64,000 nucleotides of DNA, from assembly GCA_015472025.1 (NCBI GenBank), contig BNHL01000001.1, forward strand, positions 1,647,501-1,711,500, given 5' to 3'. The DNA comes from Cytophagales bacterium WSM2-2. Lineage in GTDB: Bacteria > Bacteroidota > Bacteroidia > Cytophagales > Cyclobacteriaceae. Below are positions 51,907 to 61,004 of this stretch, in pieces. Under the pieces are notes generated by a model. That model was not told the origin of the DNA. It worked only from the letters and a program-made list of their open reading frames with translations, and ran no database searches. Both the position numbers and the translations under genes were made by a program. How positions within the stretch are numbered: the stretch's first letter is position 1; every line of letters begins with the position of its first letter.

Positions 51907-53961
51907 TTACTTTTTGTCTCCGACCGGCATCTCTGTTTTTTCTCCCCAGATGTATTTGTTAAACCATTGCCAGTTGTGCCAGTTGGCCGCGAGACGTTCT
52001 TTGGGTTTGGTTATTCCATGACCGAATCCTTTATACACGATTAATTCAGCCGGAACATTTTTGTCGCGGAGCCCTTGCAGCAATTCATAGGCATTGGCAA
52101 TGGGCACACGTCTGTCAAACTCCCCATGTTGAATAAGTGTTGGTGTTTTTGCATTGTTAATGCTCGTCATGGGTGAAGTTTTTTTGTACATGGCTTCGTC
52201 ACTCCACGGTGTTGATTTCAGATATTGTCGTGTGAAGGGATGAATGTCGGTGCTCACATAGTATGTCATCCAGTTGCTAATGCCCGCCCCAACAGAAATT
52301 GCTTTAAACGCATCTGTGTTTGTGGTGAGGAATGCTGAGATATATCCGCCCTGGCTCCAGCCCATGCATCCCATTTTTGTTTTGTCGATCATGCCTTTCT
52401 TATCGAGGTAGTCGACACCACTCATTACATCCCACATATCACCCACACCCAGGTTCTTCACATTGAGGGAACGGAATGCTTCACCATAACCTGCGGAACC
52501 GCGATAGTTAGGACGCAGGATCAAGCAGCCTTTATCAAGCCACTGCACCGCAGGATACACACCACCGGGAGTTGGCGTTGGTACGTCAATACCTGTGGGA
52601 CCACCATGGATCATTACTAACAGCGGATATTTTTTTGAAGGATCATAGTTCATCGGCTTTTGCAACACGCCTTCTATGGTTGCTCCGTCTTTGCTTTTCC
52701 AACTGATCACTTCGCTTTGAGCCACTTTCCATGTTTTGATCTGATTGGTCATGTCTGTGATCTGCTTGGGTTGACCTTCGAGAGAGGAAAGCATAAAAAC
52801 TTCCGTAAGCTGGCTATCTCCGCGGCCTGTAAATGCCAGTGAGATTCCGTTCCTAGTGAAGGCCAGGCCAAAGACCTGATCTGGAAGATTTTTCAACGTT
52901 ATGAAATCACCTGTGGCCGGATTGATTTTATACACAGGCCGTTTCGTTTTATTCCACAGTGTGCCAAAAATCCCTGTTGGCTTCCACACAAAACCTCCGA
53001 GGTCTTCGTCCAGGTTTTTGGCAAGCTGCCTGGAGGCTTTCGTCTCCAGGTTCATGGCATACAGCTTCGAATTCGTGTAAAAATTTGAAGTCGTATCATC
53101 CAGGTTGGTGTTATATAAAATCTCTTTTGAGTCTGGTGACCAATCTTCGAAAGAATCTGAACTCGCATTAGTAACAGCCGTGGTTACTTTCTTTGTAGAA
53201 AGGTCAACAATTGAGATGTCTGACTTCATAGAAGAATTAATCAACGGATCGGGTTGATGGGTGTAGGCGATTTTACTTCCATCGGGAGAAACTGAAAATC
53301 CCGTTACCGTAAACTTCCCATTGGTAATCCGTTTCGCTTTAGGCCATTCTATGCATCCGGCTTTTACTTTCAGGGAATCGACTGTTTCGTAACATGGGCG
53401 TTCAGCCAGGTCTGTCATTTCCTGGTTAAAGTCAATCTGCCACAAATGTGAAAGGGTGAACTCTTTATCATCCGCCTCAAAGCCGCCATATCTTTTTTCG
53501 CGATCTTTTTTGTTCTTGTCTTCTTTTTCCGATTTCACAAAAACAAATCGCTTGCCATCAGGATGCCACTCATAAAATGAGACCCCTTCTTCTTCCCGGG
53601 TGACGGCAAATGGTTCTCCGCCAACCACTCGCATCACATGAATTTGTGTTTTATTCCCGCGGTCCGACAAGAATGAAATCCACTTTCCGTCAGGGGAAAA
53701 TTGTACCGCACTACTGCTGTTCTTCGGGTTGTTGGTTAATTGAAAGGGTTTTTCGCCTTCACGCGCCAACCAGATTTCAGTGTCGTAGCGATTGTCATTC
53801 CAGTCTGTGGTCTGAACTGTAAAAGCAATCGTTTTTCCATCCGGAGAGAGTTGTACTCCACCAACTCCTCGTAAGGATATCAGTTCTTCAAAAGAGGGAA
53901 CGTGTTGTGCCTGTGTTTTGCTGAACGAAAAGACAAGAAGAAGCAGTAATAATTTTCTCAT
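51907..53961 (-). CDS. S9-family peptidase (second copy)
   Basis: 684 residues with signal peptide (MRKLLLLLLVFSFSKTQAQ). Propeller repeats SPDGKTIAFTV, FSPDGKWISFLSDRG, WHPDGKRFVFVK and WSPDSKEILYNT span about 30-390. The catalytic domain (about 430-684) has the serine in GWSQGGYISAF, Asp in HGEFDRRVP and His in GFGHGITKP. It is only distantly related to the neighbouring S9 gene despite the same architecture, and probably differs in substrate. ATG at 53961. Confidence 0.93.
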   Translation of the reverse strand: MRKLLLLLLVFSFSKTQAQHVPSFEELISLRGVGGVQLSPDGKTIAFTVQTTDWNDNRYDTEIWLAREGEKPFQLTNNPKNSSSAVQFSPDGKWISFLSDRGNKTQIHVMRVVGGEPFAVTREEEGVSFYEWHPDGKRFVFVKSEKEDKNKKDREKRYGGFEADDKEFTLSHLWQIDFNQEMTDLAERPCYETVDSLKVKAGCIEWPKAKRITNGKFTVTGFSVSPDGSKIAYTHQPDPLINSSMKSDISIVDLSTKKVTTAVTNASSDSFEDWSPDSKEILYNTNLDDTTSNFYTNSKLYAMNLETKASRQLAKNLDEDLGGFVWKPTGIFGTLWNKTKRPVYKINPATGDFITLKNLPDQVFGLAFTRNGISLAFTGRGDSQLTEVFMLSSLEGQPKQITDMTNQIKTWKVAQSEVISWKSKDGATIEGVLQKPMNYDPSKKYPLLVMIHGGPTGIDVPTPTPGGVYPAVQWLDKGCLILRPNYRGSAGYGEAFRSLNVKNLGVGDMWDVMSGVDYLDKKGMIDKTKMGCMGWSQGGYISAFLTTNTDAFKAISVGAGISNWMTYYVSTDIHPFTRQYLKSTPWSDEAMYKKTSPMTSINNAKTPTLIQHGEFDRRVPIANAYELLQGLRDKNVPAELIVYKGFGHGITKPKERLAANWHNWQWFNKYIWGEKTEMPVGDKK

Positions 53962-54091
53962 AGCTAAAAAAGTTGTGAGTCCTGAAATTACAAAATGAAA
54001 GTCTAGGGTTCCGCCCGGCTTTTGGTTTTTTGATAAGTGGTAAAATGAAAATGTTTCTCTTCCCGGTCATTTAAAAACAGCTGGTATTGAC

Positions 54092-54099
54092 TAATTTGC
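54092..54099 (+). promoter_or_regulatory. Possible -7 element of the TPM cluster
   Basis: TAATTTGC, similar to but one base shorter than the recurring TAnnTTnGC motif, 24 bp before the first TPM gene. Weak. Confidence 0.3.
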
Positions 54100-54123
54100 A
54101 CATTGACAAAATTATAACTCACT

Positions 54124-54774
54124 ATGTCCCTTAAATCGCGATTTAGTACGCAAGAACTTGAGCGCATCAAAGCCGCAGTGCATAAAGCCGAAGACAAGAT
54201 ATCCGGTGAGATTGTCCCGGTATTCGTTGAGAAGAGCGGATTCTATTCGATAGCCAACTACCGGGCTGCAATGGCGTTTGCTTCAATTGCATTTTTACTG
54301 ATCGTTATCTGTGACCGGTATTTGCCTGCCTTTGCGATTTATGATCCGTTGCTGATTTTCATAGTCGTTGCCTTTGCTGGGATTACAGGAGTCTTTGCTT
54401 CCAACTACATCGGCTCACTACAAAAATTATTTGTCAGTCAGGATCACCTCGACCGTTCGACACGCCAGCGGGCTGAAACAGCTTTCCTGCAAGAGGAGGT
54501 TTTCAATACGCGTCATCGTACCGGCATCATGATATTTATTTCATTCTTTGAACGTGAGGTGATTGTAATGGCCGACCGCGGTATCAGTAAAGTGGTAGAG
54601 CAGAAAGAGTGGGACAAAATCGTTCAAGATATCATTCAGAATATTCGCATGGGCAAAGTGATCAATGGTATCGAAGCAGCTGTACTTCGCTGTGGTGATA
54701 TCCTGCTGGAGAAAGGCTTTGTAAAAACTGCCGATGATGTCAATGAGCTTAAAGATGACTTACGCATTGAATAA
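54124..54774 (+). CDS. TPM-domain membrane protein without signal peptide
   Basis: 216 residues. TPM-fold segments (about 8-40: FSTQELERIKAAVHKAEDKISGEIV in part, and 125-200: HRTGIMIFISFFEREVIVMADRGISK) flank two membrane helices (about 45-68 and 74-96). It is the cytoplasmic-facing TPM type that often pairs with YgcG-like secreted TPM proteins and with LemA. No LemA gene is present here. First gene of a run of five TPM genes. Confidence 0.85.
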   Translation: MSLKSRFSTQELERIKAAVHKAEDKISGEIVPVFVEKSGFYSIANYRAAMAFASIAFLLIVICDRYLPAFAIYDPLLIFIVVAFAGITGVFASNYIGSLQKLFVSQDHLDRSTRQRAETAFLQEEVFNTRHRTGIMIFISFFEREVIVMADRGISKVVEQKEWDKIVQDIIQNIRMGKVINGIEAAVLRCGDILLEKGFVKTADDVNELKDDLRIE

Positions 54775-54794
54775 TATTTTAACGAATTAATTAC

Positions 54795-55541
54795 GTGTTG
54801 GCTTTCAACTTTGTATTTCGGTTAGCGCTCCTATCCGTTTTTCTTTTCTGCGGATTAAAAGCATCGGCACAACGTGCGGTGCCTGAGCATGGACGCGTGT
54901 TGGTGCATGATGAAGCAAATGTCCTGTCCGCTTCAACGAAAGCTCAGCTCGAGGCAGTACTCCGCGCAGAGTACGATTCCACTTCAAATCAAATAGCAAT
55001 CCTGATCATTCCTTCATTGGAAGGCGATGACATCGACAGTTATGGCATTCGTGTTGCGGAAGCATGGAAGCCGGGTATGAAAGGAAAAGACAATGGTGTG
55101 ATTTTAATTGTGGCCATACAAGAACGGAAAGTGCGCATTGAGGTAGGTGAAGGGTTGGAGGGTGTTCTTACGGATGCCATGTCGAGCCGCATCAATCGCA
55201 ACGAAATAGCTCCGCGTTTCCGTCAGGGAGACTATGACGGTGGCGTAAAGGCGGGTGTAGTTGCCATCATTCAAACCATCAAAGGTCAGTATGTAAACAA
55301 CGATCCTCCACAGCGAAAAAAGCGAGGCAATCGTTCTCCATGGATGACGATCATCATTATAGTAATTGTGCTTGTGGTGATGTCACGCAAGCGCGGAGGC
55401 GGAGGGATTGGAGGGTATTGGGCGGCAGGAAGTCTATTGGGTGGTGGCGGTTTCAGAGGAGGAGATGATTCGTCCTGGGGTTCGGGATCTGATTTCGGAG
55501 GAGGAAGCTTTGGTGGCGGAGGGTCAAGCGATTCCTGGTAA
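54795..55541 (+). CDS. YgcG-like TPM-domain protein, tandem copy 1
   Basis: 248 residues. Signal peptide (cleavage near ASAQ, residue 26), TPM domain (about 36-165) with VHDEANVLSASTKAQLE, NQIAILIIPSLEGDDI, GKDNGVILIVAI, RIEVGEGLEGVLTDAMSSRI, one membrane helix (about 184-199) and a Gly/Ser-rich cytoplasmic tail ending in GGGSFGGGGSSDSW. It is the most diverged of the four secreted copies. GTG at 54795 is used because the signal peptide begins there. Confidence 0.85.
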   Translation: MLAFNFVFRLALLSVFLFCGLKASAQRAVPEHGRVLVHDEANVLSASTKAQLEAVLRAEYDSTSNQIAILIIPSLEGDDIDSYGIRVAEAWKPGMKGKDNGVILIVAIQERKVRIEVGEGLEGVLTDAMSSRINRNEIAPRFRQGDYDGGVKAGVVAIIQTIKGQYVNNDPPQRKKRGNRSPWMTIIIIVIVLVVMSRKRGGGGIGGYWAAGSLLGGGGFRGGDDSSWGSGSDFGGGSFGGGGSSDSW

Positions 55542-55571
55542 TAGGAAATGTCTTATGCAAAGAACTGTGAT

Positions 55572-56384
55572 ATGTGTTTTCTGGTGAGACCCAAGCTTCT
55601 ACGCTTTGCTTTTTTCCTCGCCTGTTTTTGTATTTCAATTTTGGGTCTGGCACAAAATTCAATTCCTGAACTTTGGGGCCAACGTGTACATGATGATGCG
55701 CATATACTAAAGCAATCCACTGTCGATCAGCTCGAACGAAGTCTGAAAGCACAGGAAGATTCAACATCAAACCAAATTGCAATCCTGATTATTCAATCCC
55801 TGAATGGGGAAGTGCTCGAGAATTATTCCATGAGCGTTGTTGAAAAATGGAAACTGGGGGAGAAAAGTAAAGACAATGGTGTTCTATTGCTGATTGCGGT
55901 CGATGATCATAAAATGCGTATTGAAGTCGGTCATGGATTAGAAGGTGTGCTAACGGATGCAATGTGCAACAGGATTATTCGAAATGAAATTGCCCCTGCG
56001 TTCCGTAGGAATGATTACGATGCTGGTGTTACCGATGGAATCTCTGCGATTGTGCGTACGATTGGCGGTGAGTACAAAGCTGAATCTGCTTCTGACAATG
56101 TGCCCTGGACACTGATTGTTATTGTTGCCATCATTTTCTTTGTCGGTGTGCTCGTTGCCTCATTTGTGAAAGAGTTCCGTTCGGATGGAAACTCCATTCC
56201 GTCCGGAAAGAAGTTTGCTACCAAACCTGGAAGTAAAAAGAAACACCTGTCAGACGCTGTATTACTCTCTGGCTTATTCAATACCGGGGGAAAAAGTAGT
56301 TCGTCGGGAAGCGGGCTTTCATTGGGAAATTTTATCGGCAAAGGCGGAAGTTTTGGCGGAGGTGGTTCAAGTGGTTCCTGGTAG
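55572..56384 (+). CDS. YgcG-like TPM-domain protein, tandem copy 2
   Basis: 270 residues. Signal peptide (near LGLAQN), TPM domain sharing PELWGQRVHDDAHIL, TSNQIAILIIQSLNGEVL, MRIEVGHGLEGVLTDAMCNRI and NEIAPAFRRNDYDAGV with copies 3 and 4, one membrane helix (about 177-197) and a tail ending in GGGSFGGGGSSGSW. The ATG at 55572 is chosen because the flanks of copies 2 and 3 (both ...GATATG) align there; an upstream ATG at 55548 is possible. Confidence 0.83.
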   Translation: MCFLVRPKLLRFAFFLACFCISILGLAQNSIPELWGQRVHDDAHILKQSTVDQLERSLKAQEDSTSNQIAILIIQSLNGEVLENYSMSVVEKWKLGEKSKDNGVLLLIAVDDHKMRIEVGHGLEGVLTDAMCNRIIRNEIAPAFRRNDYDAGVTDGISAIVRTIGGEYKAESASDNVPWTLIVIVAIIFFVGVLVASFVKEFRSDGNSIPSGKKFATKPGSKKKHLSDAVLLSGLFNTGGKSSSSGSGLSLGNFIGKGGSFGGGGSSGSW

Positions 56385-56417
56385 AATATGAATTTGAATG
56401 TTATACAAAATTGGGAT

Positions 56418-57332
56418 ATGTCTTTTCTTGTGAAGTTCAGAATCCGGCACTTAGCGTTTGGGTTGGCTGTTTTTTTTGTTTCGGTAACACTTTCAGTTGC
56501 ACAAAAACCGATACCGGAGTTGTGGGGTCAGCGCGTTCATGACGAAGCTCACGCTCTTCAGCCAGGTACTGTCGATCAACTTGAAAAACAACTAAAGATT
56601 TACGAAGACTCTACATCCAATCAGGTTGCGATCTTGATAGTCCAGTCATTGGACGGAGATATTCTCGAAGAATATTCTATCCGCGTTGCAGAGAAATGGA
56701 AGCTTGGTCAAAAGGAAAAAGACAATGGTGTGCTTCTTCTTATCTCTGTCGATGATCACAAGATGAGAATCGAAGTAGGGCATGGACTGGAAGGTGTACT
56801 CACAGACGTACAGTGCAACCGTATTATTCGAAATGAAATTGCTCCGGCCTTCAGAAGGAACGATTACGATGCTGGAGTTATCGCCGGTATAGATGGCATT
56901 GTGAACGTGATCAAGGGAGAATACAAAGCAAGTGATGCCGATGACGTGAATAAACTTACCGGAAAAGAGAAGTTTTTCCTCACGCTTTTCATTTTTGGAA
57001 TACTTGCCCTGCTTTCTTTCCTGGCCATTTTCAACCCCGGTTGGCCGGGTTGGCGATTGTACCTCGTAGCTATCCCTATTTACGCTTTTTTTCCAGCGAT
57101 TATAATCGGTTACTCAGCTTCTATGACTTTGCTTGGAATATATGTTGTTGCATTGCCAATTCTTAAACTCACCATTGGGCGCAACAAGCGAATGCAGCAA
57201 TGGGCCAAGAGTAGCCCGACTTCGGGAAGGTCTTCAGGATGGTCTGGTGGACGGAGTTCAAGGAGTGGTGGAAGTAGCTTTTCAGGAGGTGGTGGAAGTT
57301 TCGGAGGTGGTGGCAGCAGTGGAGGATGGTAA
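56418..57332 (+). CDS. YgcG-like TPM-domain protein, tandem copy 3
   Basis: 304 residues. Signal peptide (near LSVAQK), TPM domain (PELWGQRVHDEAHALQPG, SNQVAILIVQSLDGDIL, EKDNGVLLLISV), then several membrane helices (about 183-202 and a pair in about 211-252) instead of one, and a tail rich in Gly, Ser and Arg ending in GGGSFGGGGSSGGW. ATG at 56418 matches the start context of copy 2; an in-frame ATG at 56388 is the alternative. High similarity to copies 2 and 4 shows tandem duplication. Confidence 0.83.
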   Translation: MSFLVKFRIRHLAFGLAVFFVSVTLSVAQKPIPELWGQRVHDEAHALQPGTVDQLEKQLKIYEDSTSNQVAILIVQSLDGDILEEYSIRVAEKWKLGQKEKDNGVLLLISVDDHKMRIEVGHGLEGVLTDVQCNRIIRNEIAPAFRRNDYDAGVIAGIDGIVNVIKGEYKASDADDVNKLTGKEKFFLTLFIFGILALLSFLAIFNPGWPGWRLYLVAIPIYAFFPAIIIGYSASMTLLGIYVVALPILKLTIGRNKRMQQWAKSSPTSGRSSGWSGGRSSRSGGSSFSGGGGSFGGGGSSGGW

Positions 57333-57349
57333 ACTAAAATAAGTTTTCT

Positions 57350-58312
57350 ATGATTCTTCGTTTCAAAATTCAAAGTGCATTAATCTTCCCGCTTCTTTTT
57401 CTTCCGTTACTTTTATTTGCTCAGAAACCAGTACCCGAATTGTGGGGGCAGCGGATACACGATGAAGCACATGCCTTGCAACAAGGCACAATCGAGCAAC
57501 TGGAAAAGGATTTAAAAGCCCACGAAGATTCTACTTCCAATCAGATTGCAGTTTTGCTAGTTCAGTCGCTTGATGGCGATGTACTCGAAGAATACTCAAT
57601 CCGTGTTGTAGAAAAATGGAAGCTCGGTCAAAAGGGAAAAGACAATGGTGTTCTCTTACTCGTTGCCATTGATGACCACAAAATGAGAATTGAAGTTGGC
57701 CGTGGACTTCAAGGTTCTTTGACTGATGCCGTTTCAAGCCGCATTATCAGAAACGAGTTAGCTCCGGCTTTCAGGCGAGGAGATTATGACGCGGGAATTA
57801 TTGCCGGAGTAAATGCGATCGTTAAAACAATTGCGGGAGAATACGGTTCTGATGGCTCTGATGATTCCAATGCTCAGAATCTCAGTGAGGGCATTGAGTT
57901 TACAACCAGCGAACGAATTCTTTTCGGGTGCTTTATTTTCGGAATTCTCGGATTATTCACCGTTTTTGCGATTCTCGTCCGTGGCATTGGCTGGGGACTC
58001 TATGCTTTCCTAATTCCATTCTATGCTGTTTTCCCATGGATTGTTGTCGGCACACGAATCGGAGTTATCGTTTTAATCGTATACGCTGTTGTCGTACCCA
58101 TTCTAAAATTGCTGATTGAAAAGACTCCTGCAGGAAAATCTTTTAAAGGAGGGTTAGGAAAAACCTTTCAGCGATCATCTTCATCTTCTTCCTCCGGCTC
58201 GAGCTGGTCCAGCAGTTCAGACAGTGACAGCAGTTGGAGCAGCAGTAGCAGCGACAGTTTCTCCGGTGGTGGTGGGAGTTTTGACGGTGGCGGTAGCAGC
58301 GGAAGTTGGTAA
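57350..58312 (+). CDS. YgcG-like TPM-domain protein, tandem copy 4
   Basis: 320 residues. Signal peptide (near LLFAQK), TPM domain (PELWGQRIHDEAHALQQG, SNQIAVLLVQSLDGDVL, MRIEVGRGLQGSLTDAVSSRI), the same multi-helix membrane region as copy 3 (about 185-260), and the longest low-complexity tail, a Ser/Trp/Asp-rich stretch (for example SSSSSSSGSSWSSSSDSD) ending in GGGSFDGGGSSGSW. It lies 17 bp after copy 3. Confidence 0.83.
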   Translation: MILRFKIQSALIFPLLFLPLLLFAQKPVPELWGQRIHDEAHALQQGTIEQLEKDLKAHEDSTSNQIAVLLVQSLDGDVLEEYSIRVVEKWKLGQKGKDNGVLLLVAIDDHKMRIEVGRGLQGSLTDAVSSRIIRNELAPAFRRGDYDAGIIAGVNAIVKTIAGEYGSDGSDDSNAQNLSEGIEFTTSERILFGCFIFGILGLFTVFAILVRGIGWGLYAFLIPFYAVFPWIVVGTRIGVIVLIVYAVVVPILKLLIEKTPAGKSFKGGLGKTFQRSSSSSSSGSSWSSSSDSDSSWSSSSSDSFSGGGGSFDGGGSSGSW

Positions 58313-58336
58313 ATAGTCTTTTGAAACTATTTTACG

Positions 58337-58792
58337 ATGCAGAACACTACTAAAACGTGGGTTATCATCATTTCATCGGCAGTTCTGCTGATACTTCTGG
58401 GTATCCGTGGAATTTACCTGAGAGTACACCGAGTGGAAGACGAAAAAGATTGGTATGTGAAGGAATTGAATATCCGTGCCACAGTGCAAATAGACACACT
58501 GGAGATGATAAGCAAAAATGTAGGGTTCATTGTGTGTCACGCCATTAACGGTAAAATCGACAAAGGCAAAGAGCTGAGCCTGAATAAAAAACTAAAATAC
58601 TATAAACGCATCCAGTTTTTGCGTTATCGTCCGGGAGGGCAAGTCGATATTTTTAGCCGCAGAATCGATCAATACCAGGTTGGCGACAGTATCCAAATCA
58701 ATTCAGCAAAAGACGAAATTCTGTTCTTCAGGAAGGGCGACAGCCTCTGGCAAGCGAAGGTCAGCAATTCTTTGCGGGAAAGAGTTTTCTGA
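58337..58792 (+). CDS. Unknown membrane-anchored protein at the end of the TPM cluster
   Basis: 151 residues. One N-terminal membrane helix (about 7-29: TWVIIISSAVLLILLGIRGIYL) and a basic, beta-rich domain (GFIVCHAINGKI, RIQFLRYRPGG, DIFSRRIDQYQVGDSIQI, DEILFFRKGDSLWQAKV). No family recognised. It lies 24 bp after TPM copy 4 on the same strand, so it is probably part of the same transcript. Confidence 0.6.
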   Translation: MQNTTKTWVIIISSAVLLILLGIRGIYLRVHRVEDEKDWYVKELNIRATVQIDTLEMISKNVGFIVCHAINGKIDKGKELSLNKKLKYYKRIQFLRYRPGGQVDIFSRRIDQYQVGDSIQINSAKDEILFFRKGDSLWQAKVSNSLRERVF

Positions 58793-58826
58793 AAGAATTG
58801 CGTTAGTAAAATCTTCTCGCGCTGCC

Positions 58827-58834
58827 TATTTTTG
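58827..58834 (+). promoter_or_regulatory. Candidate -7 element for glyA
   Basis: TATTTTTG, an exact TAnnTTTG match, 53 bp before the glyA start codon, in the 95-bp gap after the unknown gene. Confidence 0.45.
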
Positions 58835-58887
58835 GCGTTCTAATCAAATCGCTGAACTGCAACAATCCTAAACATTCTGATTCTGAT

Positions 58888-60159
58888 ATGAAACGCGACA
58901 AACTCGTCTTCGACCTTATTGAAAAAGAAAAGCAACGCCAGGAGCATGGTATTGAGCTGATTGCTTCGGAAAACTTCACGTCTTCACAGGTGATGAAGGC
59001 GCAAGGCTCCGTGCTTACCAACAAGTATGCCGAAGGCCTTCCGGGCAAAAGATATTACGGTGGCTGCGAGGTGGTTGATGAAGTTGAGCAACTTGCCATC
59101 GACAGGATTAAGGAATTGTTTGGCGCTGAGTGGGCCAATGTTCAGCCGCACTCGGGTGCACAGGCCAATGCTGCCGTGATGCTCGCTTGCCTAAAACCAG
59201 GAGATAAGATTTTAGGGTTCGATCTTTCTCACGGTGGTCACCTGACACATGGTTCCAGTGTGAATTTTTCCGGTAAACTTTACCAACCATCCTTTTATGG
59301 AGTGGAACAAGAAACCGGCCTCATTGATTTTGATAAAGTTCTCGAAACAGCGCAGCGCGAAAAGCCTAAGATGATTATCTGCGGAGCCTCCGCCTACAGT
59401 CGTGATTGGGATTATAAAAAATTGCGCCAGGCAGCAGACAGTGTTGGCGCTCTTTTAATGGCCGATATTTCACACCCGGCCGGATTGATTGCCCGCGGTC
59501 TGCTCAACGATCCGATGGAACATTGCCATATCGTTACTACCACTACTCACAAAACACTGCGTGGACCCCGCGGAGGATTGATCCTGGTTGGAAAGAATTT
59601 TGACAATCCATTTGGATTAAAAACTCCCAAAGGAGAGTTGAGAAAAATATCTTCCGTACTTGACTCGGGTGTTTTTCCGGGTACACAAGGTGGTCCGCTC
59701 GAACATGTGATCGCTGCCAAAGCAATTGCATTCGGAGAAGCGCTTTCAGATGAGTATCTGCAGTACATAGTTCAGGTGGCGAGGAATGCCAAAGCAATGG
59801 CACAGGCATTTGTTGACAAGGGCTACAAAATAATTTCAGGAGGAACAGACAATCACCTCATGCTAATCGATCTTCGCTCTAAAAATCTGACTGGTAAAAT
59901 TGCGGAAGAGGCTTTGATCAAGGCAGACATCACCATCAATAAAAATATGGTGCCGTTCGATACGCAATCACCCATGGTAACATCCGGTATGCGCATCGGG
60001 ACTCCGGCCGTAACAACTCGCGGTATGAAAGAAAAAGATGTGGTGCGTGTGGCTGAACTGATTGACGAAGCTCTACAAAAGCCTCAGGATGAAAAACACC
60101 TGAAAAGTGTGAAGAAGAAAGTGAATACGTTGATGAAAAAATTTCCATTATTTAGTTAA
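58888..60159 (+). CDS. glyA: Serine hydroxymethyltransferase
   Basis: PLP enzyme that converts serine plus tetrahydrofolate to glycine and methylene-tetrahydrofolate. 423 residues. Motifs: [56 protein letters not shown] and the PLP-lysine motif [14 protein letters not shown]. The stop TAA overlaps the tatC start (TAATG), showing coupling. Confidence 0.97.
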   Translation: MKRDKLVFDLIEKEKQRQEHGIELIASENFTSSQVMKAQGSVLTNKYAEGLPGKRYYGGCEVVDEVEQLAIDRIKELFGAEWANVQPHSGAQANAAVMLACLKPGDKILGFDLSHGGHLTHGSSVNFSGKLYQPSFYGVEQETGLIDFDKVLETAQREKPKMIICGASAYSRDWDYKKLRQAADSVGALLMADISHPAGLIARGLLNDPMEHCHIVTTTTHKTLRGPRGGLILVGKNFDNPFGLKTPKGELRKISSVLDSGVFPGTQGGPLEHVIAAKAIAFGEALSDEYLQYIVQVARNAKAMAQAFVDKGYKIISGGTDNHLMLIDLRSKNLTGKIAEEALIKADITINKNMVPFDTQSPMVTSGMRIGTPAVTTRGMKEKDVVRVAELIDEALQKPQDEKHLKSVKKKVNTLMKKFPLFS

Positions 60160-61004
60160 TGAGTGAAGAAAAAGAAATGTCTTTCCTCGACCATCTCGAG
60201 GAATTACGATGGCATGTGGTGCGTTCGGTGGCTTCGATTTTTATTTTCACAATCGTAGCCTTCATTTTTGTTCCCTGGATATTTGACAATATTGTCTTCG
60301 CACCCGCGCGCGTAGATTTCCCGACATTCAAATGGATGTGCCAGTTGGGCGAACTTGTCAACCAGAAAGAATCGCTTTGCGTTCAGCCCTTTGCCTTTAA
60401 AGTACAAAGCCGCAACATGACGGGACAATTCATGATGTCCATCACGGCATCTTTTGTAATTGGCCTTATCATTGCATTTCCTTACGTTTTCTGGGAGATC
60501 TGGCGTTTCGTAAAACCAGGTTTGTATAAAAAGGAAAAAAGCTCTTCACGTGGAGCCGTGTTGGCCGTGTCCTTTCTCTTTCTGCTGGGTGTCGCCTTTG
60601 GTTACTATATCCTGGCACCTATGACCATCTGGTTTTTAGCAACCTACTCGATCAGCAGCATGATCGTAAATGAATTTGACATCACATCTTATGTTTCCAC
60701 TATCACGGGAATGGTCTTGGGCTGCGGACTGTTGTTTCAATTTCCTGTAGCCATTTATTTCCTGACAAAGGTAGGACTGGTTACTCCGGAGTTTATGCGC
60801 AAATTCCGAAAGCATGCAGCCATTGGCATTATGGTGTTGGGTGCGATCATCACACCTTCACCTGATCCATTCAGCATGCTGGTGATCTCTATACCGATTT
60901 ACTTGCTGTTTGAAATAAGTATCTTTATCTCAGCTATGGTGATCAGGAAAAAGAAAAAAGAAGAAGCGGCTGATCTAAGACCCGACCAACAATACGATGC
61001 ATAA
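60159..61004 (+). CDS. tatC: Twin-arginine translocase subunit TatC
   Basis: 281 residues, six membrane helices. Conserved N-terminal MSFLDHLEELRWHVVRS, FEIWRFVKPGLYKKEK-like first-loop segment (present as WEIWRFVKPGLYKKEK), and ASFVIGLIIAFPYVFWEIW. It binds Tat signal peptides and forms the export channel. TatA is not in the window. Its end overlaps rpiB by 8 bp. Confidence 0.95.
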   Translation: MSEEKEMSFLDHLEELRWHVVRSVASIFIFTIVAFIFVPWIFDNIVFAPARVDFPTFKWMCQLGELVNQKESLCVQPFAFKVQSRNMTGQFMMSITASFVIGLIIAFPYVFWEIWRFVKPGLYKKEKSSSRGAVLAVSFLFLLGVAFGYYILAPMTIWFLATYSISSMIVNEFDITSYVSTITGMVLGCGLLFQFPVAIYFLTKVGLVTPEFMRKFRKHAAIGIMVLGAIITPSPDPFSMLVISIPIYLLFEISIFISAMVIRKKKKEEAADLRPDQQYDA

